64,000 bases of DNA from UBA6522 sp965204155 (GCA_965204155.1 OZ241971.1:2790001-2854000); one strand, 5' to 3'. Shown: positions 17,588 to 27,435, numbered from the stretch's first letter. A program made the numbers and translations. The notes: a model not told the origin generated them from the sequence alone.

Positions 17588-18676
17588 TTATGACAGGTTT
17601 TCCAACGGTACGAAATCCACGTCGAACCCGAACGCGCGCGGCCCGATGCGGCTGAGCGCCTTCGCTGTGCGGCAGATATCCGGCGCGCCGACGGCCATGA
17701 CGGTTACCCGCTGACCGTAAGAGACTCGGTCGCTGGTAATGGGCACGGTCGTTTCGCTGTCGACCATACAGATCAGGTCCGGAACGGATGCCCTGACGGC
17801 GCCATCCTGCGTGGCGAGAAGAAACTCGTTCTGTACGGAAATACGCATCGGGCCACCATCGCCCTCCAGGTCTTCCACCACAATCGTCGCGAAGTCGAAT
17901 CCACCCCTGGTCTTGCGCTCTACATCCACCACCTTGCCGCGCAGCAACCGCCTCACAGCGCCATAGACGGACGCGTCGGCCAGGCCGCGCAAGTCCTCGA
18001 CAAACGAATCGGCATCGATGTTCGACCTCTTGAGGCTGCGGCCGATTTCGAGACAGAAGCCGATGCTGCCCGGAATCGATACTTTCTTCACCAGGGCGCC
18101 GGTCATCATACTTTCCGCGCTTGTGCACTGCCCCCCCATGGCAAGGGCGATGTTGCGGGTGATGCGCTCTGCCTTCGCGGTATCGTTGGCGGTAACGATC
18201 GCGTTGTTGCCATGCTCATCCACTACCACCATGGGCGTGCCGTTGACGCCGTTGATACTGAAGGTGGTCATCTGCATTTCGGGCAATGCGCGCCCCATGC
18301 CGTCGCCGTCCAGAACCGGAATCCGCCGGCGCGCCGCGGCCATGAAGGTAAGAAGCGAATTGATACCACCGACTTCAAACGCGATCAACGCGTCCGCCTT
18401 TTTCCCGGCATACGCCTCGAGCCGTTCGAGGGCCCACTCCTGCTCCCGGCCATTGGGCAGTTTTTCCAGCGAGATCGTCGGCGCGCCGATACCGCCGACG
18501 GCGACGACTATCGCCTCGTCGTGAAGTTCGTCGAGCGCCAGCAACTCCACATCGCCGTACGCCGCAAGCATGCGCCTGGCGATCAGCGCTCCGACGTAGG
18601 GATCCCCCCCGCCGCCGGTTGCGAGAAACGACGAACCGGTTGCAATGTCGTCTATGTCGTCGGAAGAAATCTTCAT
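17588..18676 (-). CDS. DUF917 family protein
   Basis: 362 aa, the family's usual length. The N-terminus has the conserved glycine-rich SFLATGGGGDPYVG, and VGGIGAPTISLEKLPNG and MGRALPEMQMTTFSINGV follow. DUF917 proteins often sit beside HyuA-like hydantoinase/oxoprolinase subunits, as here (HyuA-like stop 12 bp upstream). Some relatives carry the name S-methyl-thiohydantoin desulfurase; whether that chemistry applies here is unknown. It is probably a partner of the HyuA-like protein in an ATP-dependent ring-opening system. Confidence 0.85.
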   Translation of the reverse strand: MKISSDDIDDIATGSSFLATGGGGDPYVGALIARRMLAAYGDVELLALDELHDEAIVVAVGGIGAPTISLEKLPNGREQEWALERLEAYAGKKADALIAFEVGGINSLLTFMAAARRRIPVLDGDGMGRALPEMQMTTFSINGVNGTPMVVVDEHGNNAIVTANDTAKAERITRNIALAMGGQCTSAESMMTGALVKKVSIPGSIGFCLEIGRSLKRSNIDADSFVEDLRGLADASVYGAVRRLLRGKVVDVERKTRGGFDFATIVVEDLEGDGGPMRISVQNEFLLATQDGAVRASVPDLICMVDSETTVPITSDRVSYGQRVTVMAVGAPDICRTAKALSRIGPRAFGFDVDFVPLENLS

Positions 18677-18688
18677 CGCACGGCGATT

Positions 18689-20227
18689 TCAAATGGCCAG
18701 GTCGCCCACGGCGCGAACGCGCAGACGCACCGTTTCCTCCGGCATGTACGGAATGGGTATCTCATCGATCGATGCTATCTCAAGGCGTTCCGGCGCGGCG
18801 CCGCCTGCCAGCGCGTTCTGTTTTGCCGCAGCGCCGGCCCTGGCGATCGCCTTTTCGCGCGATTCCGTTCCTGGATGGTGCAGCAGTTCGCACTCACCGC
18901 TGACTTTCGCAAGCGAGGCGCCCACGGCGTTGGCGACGCCGCAATGAGGTGGACGACGTATTTCAGAGATACCGGGGATGCTGTCGCCGACAAGAAACTC
19001 GCCGCCGCCGACCACGATCAACGGCAGCGGTGCCGGCCTGGTTTTCATCTTTTCGACGGCGCGCGCAACCTGTTCCTGCATCGCGGCGATCGCCGTATCG
19101 ACAACCTCCGTCGGCACCTCGCCCAGGGCGGCCGAATCGCCCAGTTCGACGCGGCCGGCTGCGACCGCGATATCCGTGGCGGTCAGGATATCGCCGCCGA
19201 AGCAGAGCGCTTCCTCGCCAAGACGGCGCCCCACCGATCGCGGTCCGACCGGCCGGCCGTTCCCGGCGACGATGCTGCCGCCGCCCAGCCCAACGGAAAG
19301 AACGTCCGGCATCCTGAAGTTCGAGCGCACGCCCCCGATTTCCACATTGACGCTCGACTCGCGCGGAAAACCGGCAATCAGCATGCCGACATCGGTGGTG
19401 GTGCCACCCACGTCCACCACCATACCGTCGTTGATTCCGGAAAGATGGGCGGCACCGCGCATGGAGTTGGTCGGGCCGGACGAGAACGTCAATACCGGAA
19501 AGCGGCGGACCCTGTGCGAAGGCATGACCGTCCCGTCGTTCTGACTGAAAAAAAACGGCGCCTCTATGCTGAAGCCGGACAGCGCTTCCTCGAATGCGTT
19601 AACGACCCGTGCCGACAGGCGCAGCAGCGAGGCGTTCAGCAACGCGGCATTCTCGCGCTCCAGCAGACCCAGCCGCCCCAATTCATGGGACAACACGACC
19701 GGCATTTCAGGCATCCTTGCCTTGAGCAGTCTGGCCGCCGTCATCTCCATCTGCGGACTCAGGGGCGAGAATACGGATGAGATGGCCACAGCTCGAGCAT
19801 CCGTACCGGCAATCCGCGCGAATACCTTCTCCAGTTCCGTGCCATCGAGCGGGGAGATTTCGCTGCCGTCGAACTCGTTGCCGCCGTGCACCATGTAGCC
19901 ATGGTTTCCGAGCGCCATTGCGAGGTCCTCCGGCCAGCCCACCATCGGCGGCAAGCACTTCCCGGAGGGCAGGCCAAGGCGAATGACGGCTGCCTCCGAG
20001 AGTTGACGCCGCTCCACGACCGCATTCGTAAACTGAGTCGTACCGAGCATCACGGCTTCGATCCGGTCCCGCTCCGGTCCAACGGTATCGAGCACTGTCC
20101 GCAACGCGTCGAGAATTCCGCTGGTGATGTTCCTTGAAGTTACCGCCTTGTGAAAGGCGATCACCTGCTCTCCATGGACGATGACTGCATCGGTGTGCGT
20201 CCCGCCCACATCGATGCCGACTTTCAT
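18689..20227 (-). CDS. hydantoinase A/oxoprolinase-type ATPase subunit, short form
   Basis: 512 aa from the ATG at 20227, which overlaps the permease stop (ATGA); longer upstream frames run inside the permease gene and are rejected. The N-terminal actin/hexokinase-like ATP motif is GIDVGGTHTDAV and a second VDVGGTTTDVGML follows. Full HyuA proteins are near 680-700 aa, so this is the short form associated with DUF917. No HyuB-like subunit is present; DUF917 seems to take its place. Likely role: ATP-driven opening of a hydantoin, oxoproline or similar ring. Confidence 0.87.
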   Translation of the reverse strand: MKVGIDVGGTHTDAVIVHGEQVIAFHKAVTSRNITSGILDALRTVLDTVGPERDRIEAVMLGTTQFTNAVVERRQLSEAAVIRLGLPSGKCLPPMVGWPEDLAMALGNHGYMVHGGNEFDGSEISPLDGTELEKVFARIAGTDARAVAISSVFSPLSPQMEMTAARLLKARMPEMPVVLSHELGRLGLLERENAALLNASLLRLSARVVNAFEEALSGFSIEAPFFFSQNDGTVMPSHRVRRFPVLTFSSGPTNSMRGAAHLSGINDGMVVDVGGTTTDVGMLIAGFPRESSVNVEIGGVRSNFRMPDVLSVGLGGGSIVAGNGRPVGPRSVGRRLGEEALCFGGDILTATDIAVAAGRVELGDSAALGEVPTEVVDTAIAAMQEQVARAVEKMKTRPAPLPLIVVGGGEFLVGDSIPGISEIRRPPHCGVANAVGASLAKVSGECELLHHPGTESREKAIARAGAAAKQNALAGGAAPERLEIASIDEIPIPYMPEETVRLRVRAVGDLAI

Positions 20228-21528
20228 CGGGCACTGTCTCTTTCGACCGCCCGGGGGGTGCGGGCGCGCCGCGCCTTCATCAACAGGATGTAGACGATGG
20301 CCGGCACGAGCAACGCATCGATCGTCGACGACCCGGTAAGGGTCATCATTTCCTCGGCCGTCGCGTAACTGGCCGCCGAGCCGACAAGCCATGCGGCAAG
20401 CGCGGGCCAGGAAATGGCCGCAAGTTTCGGCAGATCTTCCAGATGGTATTGCTGGTTGCGCACAAGAAAGAAGTCGGTGATGTAGATGCTGCCTACGGGT
20501 ATGAACAGCACGCTCAGGTAAATCAGGAACGGAACGAAGTGGTCGAGAATGCCGAGAAAGGTAACCAGTGTTCCCACGGTCCCGCAAACCACGGTCATTC
20601 TCCAACCTGCAAATCCCGGTACGACGGCGGACATGCTGAGCGAAGAACCGTAGAGGTTGATCGAATTCGCCGTCCAGGTCGAACAGACAACCAATGCAAA
20701 CGCGCCCGTACCGAGCCCGACTGCAACCATGATCTGCAGCGTTTCGTCGATGCCGGTGGCAAGGCTTGCCATTGCCGCGACCACATATACAAGCGTCGAT
20801 GCAACCAGGAAGGTCAGGAACGATGCAAGAATTGCGTCCCCGCTGGTCCTGACGAACCTCGTTACATCGGGAATCAGCACCGCACCCAGGATCAGGCCGC
20901 CGACTGTCGCGGCGACACCCTCGTTGAACGTCAGGGTTCCGGTGCCCGCAATCTGGAAGATTGCCGAAAGCGGCTGATCGCTGAAGACCAGGTAGAGGAG
21001 CACGGCCATCAGCGCGACCATCAGCGGCACGACCACCAGTGCAAGGCGGTTGAGCAACCGAAACCCGAACATTGTGGAGACCACCATCAGCAAACCGCCC
21101 AACAGGATGTATGTCGTCTCGCCCAGGTGCAGCCCCAACTGGTCGGTGGCGAGACCCTGCGCGGCTTTGGCGAACAATCCCAGTTGCACGCCGAACCAGC
21201 CGAACTGCGATATGGCGAATGCCAGGTTAACGACCTTGGAACCCTTTTCACCAAACGCAAACTGGATCAGCATGTACGAGGACAGCCGCGTCCTGGCACC
21301 GATCACGGCCGTAACCGCACCCAGGATCCCAAGAAACAGGCCCCCGGCGAGGAAAGCGCCGACACCGGTCAGGAGGCCGAGCGCACTGCCGATCCTTACA
21401 CCGCCGACGAGGCCCGGGACGCTGAAGGCTTGCGCGGAATACAGAAGGCCCACGCGCAGTCCACCCACGGTGCGGGACTCCGGAACCGGCGTTGTCGCGT
21501 GGTCTTCCAGAAGGTCGCCGACATCCAT
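20224..21528 (-). CDS. NCS1-type cytosine/purine/hydantoin permease
   Basis: About 434 aa with 12 predicted helices. Two adjacent ATGs lie at 21531 and 21528; AGGAGG is only 1 nt from the first and 4 nt from the second, so 21528 is preferred. The proteins start DVGDLLEDHATTPVPES and contain GGVRIGSALGLL and the VCSTWTANSINLYGSSLS region typical of cytosine/purine (CodB-like) permeases, whose family includes the hydantoin transporter Mhp1. It heads the hydantoin-type operon, and its stop overlaps the HyuA-like start. It would bring in the ring substrate. Confidence 0.88.
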   Translation of the reverse strand: MDVGDLLEDHATTPVPESRTVGGLRVGLLYSAQAFSVPGLVGGVRIGSALGLLTGVGAFLAGGLFLGILGAVTAVIGARTRLSSYMLIQFAFGEKGSKVVNLAFAISQFGWFGVQLGLFAKAAQGLATDQLGLHLGETTYILLGGLLMVVSTMFGFRLLNRLALVVVPLMVALMAVLLYLVFSDQPLSAIFQIAGTGTLTFNEGVAATVGGLILGAVLIPDVTRFVRTSGDAILASFLTFLVASTLVYVVAAMASLATGIDETLQIMVAVGLGTGAFALVVCSTWTANSINLYGSSLSMSAVVPGFAGWRMTVVCGTVGTLVTFLGILDHFVPFLIYLSVLFIPVGSIYITDFFLVRNQQYHLEDLPKLAAISWPALAAWLVGSAASYATAEEMMTLTGSSTIDALLVPAIVYILLMKARRARTPRAVERDSAR

Positions 21529-21715
21529 CATGCCTCCTCGCGCAGGTGGGTTTCCCGCATCACCCCACGACCGGAACCAGCCTGCGGCACTGTACCGCAT
21601 CCCACCAGCAAGAAGAGTGGGACTCTACCAGATCGCTTCCGTATTTCTGAAAATACCTGCGCAATGTTCGATACTCATGCGATCGCGTTTTCGGACCAGT
21701 AGCAGCGTACGGGCA

Positions 21716-21769
21716 ATGGGCATCAGGGAACGGTTGGAATCAATTTTCGACCAGTTCGGACTGGCTTAG
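21716..21769 (+). pseudogene. 3' relic of a threonine-dehydratase paralogue
   Basis: The reading frame ends RERLESIFDQFGLA-stop, matching the terminus of the intact dehydratase at 14585-15568 (RERLESIFGQFGLA-stop). DNA identity is 42/47 with mostly synonymous changes. Homology stops abruptly upstream, so only the last 14-17 codons remain. The stop overlaps the stop of the antiporter gene on the other strand. It marks an old junction of the hydantoin-type module. Confidence 0.7.
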
Positions 21770-23451
21770 CTGCCGAACTCGGCCGGTTTCCCCAGTACCT
21801 TCAGAACACCCGCGACCACACCGAAACTGACGATCAGACACAGCCACCAGGGCACGCCGAGACCGACCGGCAGAGTGCAGAGAAACATTGCGCACATGCC
21901 TGCCGTCATTGCATAGGGAAGCTGCGTTCGAACGTGCTCGATGTGGTCGCATTCCGATGCCAGAGACGAAAGTACCGTGGTATCGGAAATCGGCGAACAA
22001 TGATCGCCCCAAATCGCTCCGGCCAGGACCCCGGCAACACTTCCGTGGAAGATGTGCATCTGCTCGGCCATACCGCCGGCGGAGCCGGTCAGCAGACTCC
22101 AGGCCAATGGCAGCATGAGGGGCATCAGGATGCCCATGGTGCCCCAGCTCGTGCCGGTGGTGAACGCGACGATGCCGCCGAGCAGGAAGGACACGGACGG
22201 CAGCAGGAACAAAGGCAGCCTGTCGCTGCTGATGCCGATGATGTACTCGGCCGTGTTCAGGCTCTGAACAATATCGGTGAGCGTCCAGGCCAGGGTGAGG
22301 ACAATAACGGCGATCAATGTGGTGCCGACGCCCTCGAACCAGGCATCGATGGTCTGATGCAGCGTGAGTTTCCGCAGTGCAATGGTGATTGCCACGGCGC
22401 ATCCAACGCCCAACAGGGAGGCCCACATCAAGGCCAGGAAACTGTCCGCACTGCCCAGTACTTCCTGAATTGAATTCCCGGAACCGGTGATCAGCAGGCC
22501 GGCGAACAGTGTCGACACGACGGCCAGGATCGGCACAATGGCAGTCAGTGCATTTGCGGAGTCTTCGATGTCGTATGAATCGGGTTCAGCATCGGCTTGC
22601 GGGTCCGCCCTCGGTATGCGTCGCGCGATGATTTCGGCCTGATGCATCGGGCCGAAGTCACGACCGGACCAGGCGACGGAAAACACCATGAAGAGCGCAA
22701 TGATCGAATAAAAGCTATACGGAATGGACGCCAAAAAAATCAGGTAAGGCGAGGTATCCAGTCCGGCGATACCCTCTGCCGTGCTGCCGATTACCGAAAC
22801 TTCGTAGCCGACCCAGGTCGATGCGACAGCAACGCCTGCAATCGGCGCGGCGGTGGAATCGACGAGGTAGGCCAGTTTTTCCCGCGATATGCGCAGCCTG
22901 TCGGTTACGGGTCGCATCGTCTTGCCGATGAGCAACGTGTTTGCGATGTCGTCAAAAAATATCACCAGGCCAAGACTGGCGGTCACCAGTTGACCGCGCA
23001 CCGCATTGGAGGCAAATCTCGTTGTCCAGGCGACAATTCCCCGCATGCCTCCGTTCCTGCCGAGTATGCCGATCATGCCGCCGAGCATCATCGTGAAGAG
23101 TAGCACCCGCACCCTGTCCGTATCGGCGATGGCATTGACGAGGTGCGTATCGAACGAGTCCAGAAAGGCAGTCCAGATCGATGTCAGGCCCGGTCCGTTC
23201 AAAATAAAGACACCGCACCAGATGCCCAGGAACAACGCCGGAATCACGGAGCGAAAGATCAGGGCGATTGCGATGGCGACGACCGGCGGCAGCAATGTCC
23301 ACCAGCCCGGTGACTGCATGTCGGTCTCGGAAACCTGTTGCGGAATTTGAGTTGCTGCCGTATCCGGCAGTAGCGCCGCCAGACTCACGATTGCGATCGC
23401 AATGTGTAACGAGGCCGGACGACTGTGCTGGCGTTGCCTGAACGGTGCCAT
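21766..23451 (-). CDS. Na+/H+ antiporter NhaC family protein
   Basis: 561 aa from the ATG at 23451 (GAGGGAG 2-3 nt upstream). A hydrophobic signal-like N-terminus of about 35 residues (SLAALLPDTAATQ) precedes the NhaC domain, which has around 11 helices. Recognisable blocks are LGLVIFFDDIANTLLIGKTM, DSTAAPIAGVAVASTWVG, FTTGTSWGTMGILMP and AIWGDHCSPISDTTVLSS. NhaC-like proteins exchange Na+ for H+ or act as organic solute/Na+ antiporters. Next to several Na+-coupled symporters it could recycle Na+ (inference). It is divergent from the S9 peptidase genes across a 235-bp gap. Confidence 0.9.
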   Translation of the reverse strand: MAPFRQRQHSRPASLHIAIAIVSLAALLPDTAATQIPQQVSETDMQSPGWWTLLPPVVAIAIALIFRSVIPALFLGIWCGVFILNGPGLTSIWTAFLDSFDTHLVNAIADTDRVRVLLFTMMLGGMIGILGRNGGMRGIVAWTTRFASNAVRGQLVTASLGLVIFFDDIANTLLIGKTMRPVTDRLRISREKLAYLVDSTAAPIAGVAVASTWVGYEVSVIGSTAEGIAGLDTSPYLIFLASIPYSFYSIIALFMVFSVAWSGRDFGPMHQAEIIARRIPRADPQADAEPDSYDIEDSANALTAIVPILAVVSTLFAGLLITGSGNSIQEVLGSADSFLALMWASLLGVGCAVAITIALRKLTLHQTIDAWFEGVGTTLIAVIVLTLAWTLTDIVQSLNTAEYIIGISSDRLPLFLLPSVSFLLGGIVAFTTGTSWGTMGILMPLMLPLAWSLLTGSAGGMAEQMHIFHGSVAGVLAGAIWGDHCSPISDTTVLSSLASECDHIEHVRTQLPYAMTAGMCAMFLCTLPVGLGVPWWLCLIVSFGVVAGVLKVLGKPAEFGS

Positions 23452-23686
23452 GACTCCCTCACGGAGCGATATGAATGATTGACCTGTGAGAGCGCAGGAG
23501 CGGCCGTTCGACGAATACCAGACTGTCAATAGTTGGAGTCTATATTCCTGTTTTCTCAAGGAATGTCTATTATGACGACAAATAAGGTGGTGGCCAATGC
23601 AGGCCATGGTCAGCAGGAAGCTGAACGGGCATCTGCCAAAAAGGGACTGGCGCAAATTCGCCCAAGCGCAAGTCGGAGAACAACGA

Positions 23687-25735
23687 ATGAAAACACCATA
23701 CGGAAAATGCTGGACCCTCTTGCTGCTGTTGCTTGTATCCGCGGCGCATGCCCAGGATGCGTTGCAACCGATGACGGTGGATGACGGACTGCGCATGAAT
23801 CGCATCGAGAATGTAACGATGTCGCCCGATGGCGATTCTGTCTTGTACACGATCAGTAGCCTGAACTGGCAGGAGAATGACTACGACAACCAGCACTTCC
23901 TGTACCGGGTTGCCGATCAGTCGACGCGCCAGTTCATCGGCGAAGCCGGCGGCGAGGATTTTCGATTCTCGCCGGATGGAAGCTTGCTGGCGTTTCTGCG
24001 TGATTCAAGCTCCGGCGAAAGCGCGCGGGAAGACGAGTCGTCGGACGCTCCGCAGATTTTCGTGATGCCGACAACGGGAGGCGAAGCTACGCGTCTGACT
24101 GAACACCGGGGCGGTGTCACCGGATTTCGCTGGATGCCGGGCAGTGACGCGATCGTGTTCCTGGCCGACGAGATGCAAAGCGAGGAAATCGAAGCGGAGC
24201 GAAGGCTTGGCGACGACTCGTATTACGTCGATCTGGCGCCTAACGGCAAACACGCGTCGCGGTACAGCAATTTCTGGATGATCGATCTGAATGAGAGGCA
24301 GGAGCGACGTCTTGGCGATGAGGAAATGGTCATCGGCAACTTCGATGTTTCGCCGCTTGGCGACACGATCGTCTTCGATGCGCGGCCGGATACACGCACC
24401 AATCATCCGGGTGAGGCGGAGTTGTATCTGTACTCGATCGGGGAGCGCTCGCTGAACAGACTGACCGATAACGCCGCTCCGGAAAGCAGCGCCATCTGGT
24501 CACCGGACGGCAGGTATATCGCCTATCGCGCACCGGACGATGAAACGCACGAATTGCGTAACGGATATTTCTGGATTCTCGACACGCGGGACAGATCGAC
24601 GCGCCGACTTGACGGCCAGTCGACGGGTGAACTGACGGACGGTTCGGTCTGGAGTGCCGACGGCCGATACCTCCTTTACAACGAAATTCACGGCACGAAT
24701 ACGAATCTGTACCGGATCGATGTCGGAACGGGCGAGGCGCAGGCGCTGACCGAAATCACGGGTACACTCCGGGCGCAGGACTTTTCCGCTGACACAAGCC
24801 GAATGGTGTATTCGTACGAAAGCTTTACGACGCCACCGGACTTGTTCGTCAGCGACCTGAACGGTCGCGGGGCGCAGCAGATTACCGATGCCAATCCCTG
24901 GGTAAGAGGGTCGTTGCTTCTGTCCGACGGCGAACTGCTCAGTTGGACCAGCAAGGGCGACATGACAATCGAGGGCGTGTTCATTCCGGCAATCGGAGCC
25001 GACTCAGGCAGTATGCCGTTGATCGTGGAAATTCACGGCGGTCCGGCAGGCGTCATCGAGAACGCGTTCCGTCACGATTTCCAGATGCTCGCGGGTCAGG
25101 GGTTTGCGATACTGGCGCCGAATTTTCGTGGCAGCACCGGCTATGGCGATGTCGTGCTGCGAGGTTTGATGGGGGAGGTGGGTGACGGTGAATTCGTCGA
25201 TATCATGACCGGTGTCGACCACGTCATTGCAGAAAGGAATATAGACCCGGAGCGTCTGGGCGTGCGCGGATGGAGCTGGGGCGGCGTAAGCAGCAGCTAC
25301 GTCATAACCCAGACCGATCGATTCAAGGCCGCATCCATTGGAGCGATGGTGACCAACTGGGCGGCAGAGACGGGACCCGGTTTCAACTTCGACGTCTCGC
25401 TGTGGTACGTCGGCGGTATGCCCTGGAGCAGGCCCGAAGAGTGGCGCAGGCGCTCGTCGATCACCTTCGTCGAGAACGTGACAACGCCGTCGATCATATT
25501 TCACGGCGCCGCCGATGAGACTTCCAGCGTCGGGCAATCGCTGATGTTTTATACGGCGCTTCGGGAAATAGGCAGGGTTCCGGTGCGGTACATGAGGTTT
25601 CCGCGCGAAGGGCATGGAATTCGGGAACCGCGTCACGTACGAAAACTGGAGCATGAGGAACTCGCATGGTTCAAGCGACACATAGAGCAGGAGGAGTGGA
25701 GCGCTCCTCCGCCTTCGTTCGGTACGGCACCATGA
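23687..25735 (+). CDS. secreted S9-family prolyl oligopeptidase-like peptidase
   Basis: 682 aa. The ATG at 23687 has GGAG 8 nt upstream and opens a clear signal peptide (LLLLLLVSAAHA-Q, cleavage near 22); earlier in-frame ATGs give no signal. A PD40-type beta-propeller (SPDG blades) occupies about 40-410 and the alpha/beta hydrolase domain the rest. The triad is Ser530 (GWSWGG), Asp610 (FHGAADE) and His643 (EGHGI). The family cleaves short peptides, often after or near proline. The stop overlaps the start of the D-aminoacylase-like lipoprotein, and a related S9 peptidase follows, giving a three-gene operon. Confidence 0.94.
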   Translation: MKTPYGKCWTLLLLLLVSAAHAQDALQPMTVDDGLRMNRIENVTMSPDGDSVLYTISSLNWQENDYDNQHFLYRVADQSTRQFIGEAGGEDFRFSPDGSLLAFLRDSSSGESAREDESSDAPQIFVMPTTGGEATRLTEHRGGVTGFRWMPGSDAIVFLADEMQSEEIEAERRLGDDSYYVDLAPNGKHASRYSNFWMIDLNERQERRLGDEEMVIGNFDVSPLGDTIVFDARPDTRTNHPGEAELYLYSIGERSLNRLTDNAAPESSAIWSPDGRYIAYRAPDDETHELRNGYFWILDTRDRSTRRLDGQSTGELTDGSVWSADGRYLLYNEIHGTNTNLYRIDVGTGEAQALTEITGTLRAQDFSADTSRMVYSYESFTTPPDLFVSDLNGRGAQQITDANPWVRGSLLLSDGELLSWTSKGDMTIEGVFIPAIGADSGSMPLIVEIHGGPAGVIENAFRHDFQMLAGQGFAILAPNFRGSTGYGDVVLRGLMGEVGDGEFVDIMTGVDHVIAERNIDPERLGVRGWSWGGVSSSYVITQTDRFKAASIGAMVTNWAAETGPGFNFDVSLWYVGGMPWSRPEEWRRRSSITFVENVTTPSIIFHGAADETSSVGQSLMFYTALREIGRVPVRYMRFPREGHGIREPRHVRKLEHEELAWFKRHIEQEEWSAPPPSFGTAP

Positions 25736-27435
25736 AAGCAATGCGGTTTGCTGTCTGGCTGGTGCCCGTGCTCGTGCCGCTGGTGGCATGTTCGCCGGAA
25801 GACGGGAGTCCGGAACTGGACATTGTCATTCGCCATGGAATGGTCGTGAACGGCACGGGTAACCCGTGGTTCCATGCCGATGTGGGGATAAGGGGTGACA
25901 GGATTGAGGCCATAGGAGACTTGTCCGGTGCAACCGCGCGGCAAACGATCGATGCGAGCGGCTTGATCGTGGCGCCCGGCTTCATCGACATGCACACACA
26001 CGTTGACGACGGGTTTGCCGATGCGGGGACGAGTGCCAATCTGAACTACCTTTCGCAGGGCGTCACGACGGTCCGGCCGGGCGCGGACGGGTCCGGGTCC
26101 TATGAGATCGATGAGCTGAAACGCTTGTGGGAAGAGAACGGCATCGGCACCAATGCGGTGCCGTTTGCCGGGTTCACGGTGATCCGTCACGAGGTTCTGG
26201 GAGAGGATCAGCTCAGGGCGCCAACGAATTCAGAGATGGAGCGCATGAAATCGCTGGTGCGGCGTGCGATGGACGAAGGTGCGTGGGGCATCAGTGCGCA
26301 GCTGGAATACGACGGGTTCAATCTCTTTGTCACAACGGAAGAGATGGTCGAGGTTTCCAGTGTCGTCAGGGACTACGGCGGGATCTATACCGCGCACATC
26401 CGTGACGAGGCCAGCGACTTCGTTGCAGCGGTTGAAGAGACGATCGCGATTGGCGAGCGTGCCGGCATACCGGTCAACGTCACGCACATAAAGGCAACCG
26501 GGCGGGACAACTGGGGTCTGATGCGAACGGCAGTGGCATCGATCAACAGCGCCCGAGAGCGTGGCGTGGCGATTACCGCCGATCAGTACCCGTTTCTGCA
26601 GGGAGCGCCCATCGACTACATCACCGCACTGATTGATATTCCCGCGGACATGCAGCCATTGCACGACATGTTGCAGCAGCTGCGGGAGCCGGGTAGCACG
26701 ACGCCGGAAACACCCGAGCTCAGGCAGCGCTTTGTCGCCGACTTGCAGTCCGCGTTGCGCGACCCTGAACTTCGCGAGCGACTGCGCCGGTCAACCTATG
26801 AACAGCGGCCCGACAATCCTAGTGCCGTCGCCCGCTGGGGCTGGCAGGACTTTCGCATCAAGGTGGCCGTCGAGAATTCCGCCGTGCTGGAAGAAAACCT
26901 GGCGGACCTGGTCGATGGGCAGGGCCGGGACGGGTTCGATATCGTGGCTGACCTCGTGTTGAGCGAGCCGGACATACTGTTTGCATCCGCGTCGCAGTCT
27001 CCGGAGGATATGCGTCATGCGCTGATCCAGCCGTGGGTCATGATCAGCAGCGACGGAGAGACGGGCCTGGCCACCGGCGAGAACGAGGCGCCGGTCCGGG
27101 CACATCCCAGGTCGTTTGCGAGCCAGGCTATCGTGCTGAGGCAATTTGTTCGGGAAGAAGGAATCTTGTCGCTGCCCGAAGCGGTGCGGAAAATGACCTC
27201 GCTACCCGCGCAGGTGTTGTCCCTCGACGACAGGGGCCTGTTGCTCGAGGGTTACAAGGCAGACGTTGCAGTCTTCGACCCCGAAGCGGTCAGAGACAAC
27301 GCGGCCTACAGCAATGCACACCAATACGCCACCGGTGTTCAATACGTCATCGTGAACGGGCAAGTCAGCGTCAGTGACGGGGAGTTCAATGGTATTCGAG
27401 CGGGACAGGTGCTTCTAAAGGAGACTCCCTGGTGA
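25732..27435 (+). CDS. D-aminoacylase-like amidohydrolase lipoprotein
   Basis: 567 aa from the ATG at 25732, which overlaps the previous stop. The N-terminus has a lipobox (LVPLVAC, Cys near residue 20), so it should be a lipid-anchored periplasmic protein. The amidohydrolase HxH (GFIDMHTHVDD), His in THIKATG and Asp in ISSDGETGLATG fit the N-acyl-D-amino-acid deacylase family. The metal Cys of the classical GNCG loop is replaced: here GADGSG follows GVTTVRP. Function: hydrolysis of N-acyl- or dipeptide-like D-amino acid amides is likely but unproven. It sits between two S9 peptidases, suggesting joint processing of unusual peptides. Confidence 0.87.
   Translation: MKAMRFAVWLVPVLVPLVACSPEDGSPELDIVIRHGMVVNGTGNPWFHADVGIRGDRIEAIGDLSGATARQTIDASGLIVAPGFIDMHTHVDDGFADAGTSANLNYLSQGVTTVRPGADGSGSYEIDELKRLWEENGIGTNAVPFAGFTVIRHEVLGEDQLRAPTNSEMERMKSLVRRAMDEGAWGISAQLEYDGFNLFVTTEEMVEVSSVVRDYGGIYTAHIRDEASDFVAAVEETIAIGERAGIPVNVTHIKATGRDNWGLMRTAVASINSARERGVAITADQYPFLQGAPIDYITALIDIPADMQPLHDMLQQLREPGSTTPETPELRQRFVADLQSALRDPELRERLRRSTYEQRPDNPSAVARWGWQDFRIKVAVENSAVLEENLADLVDGQGRDGFDIVADLVLSEPDILFASASQSPEDMRHALIQPWVMISSDGETGLATGENEAPVRAHPRSFASQAIVLRQFVREEGILSLPEAVRKMTSLPAQVLSLDDRGLLLEGYKADVAVFDPEAVRDNAAYSNAHQYATGVQYVIVNGQVSVSDGEFNGIRAGQVLLKETPW

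Noticed and set aside
15569..21769. Integrated mobile element with attachment sites
   Set aside because: No integrase, transposase, tRNA or terminal inverted repeat was seen; the bounding repeats are coding relics of a dehydratase, so recombination between paralogues is simpler.
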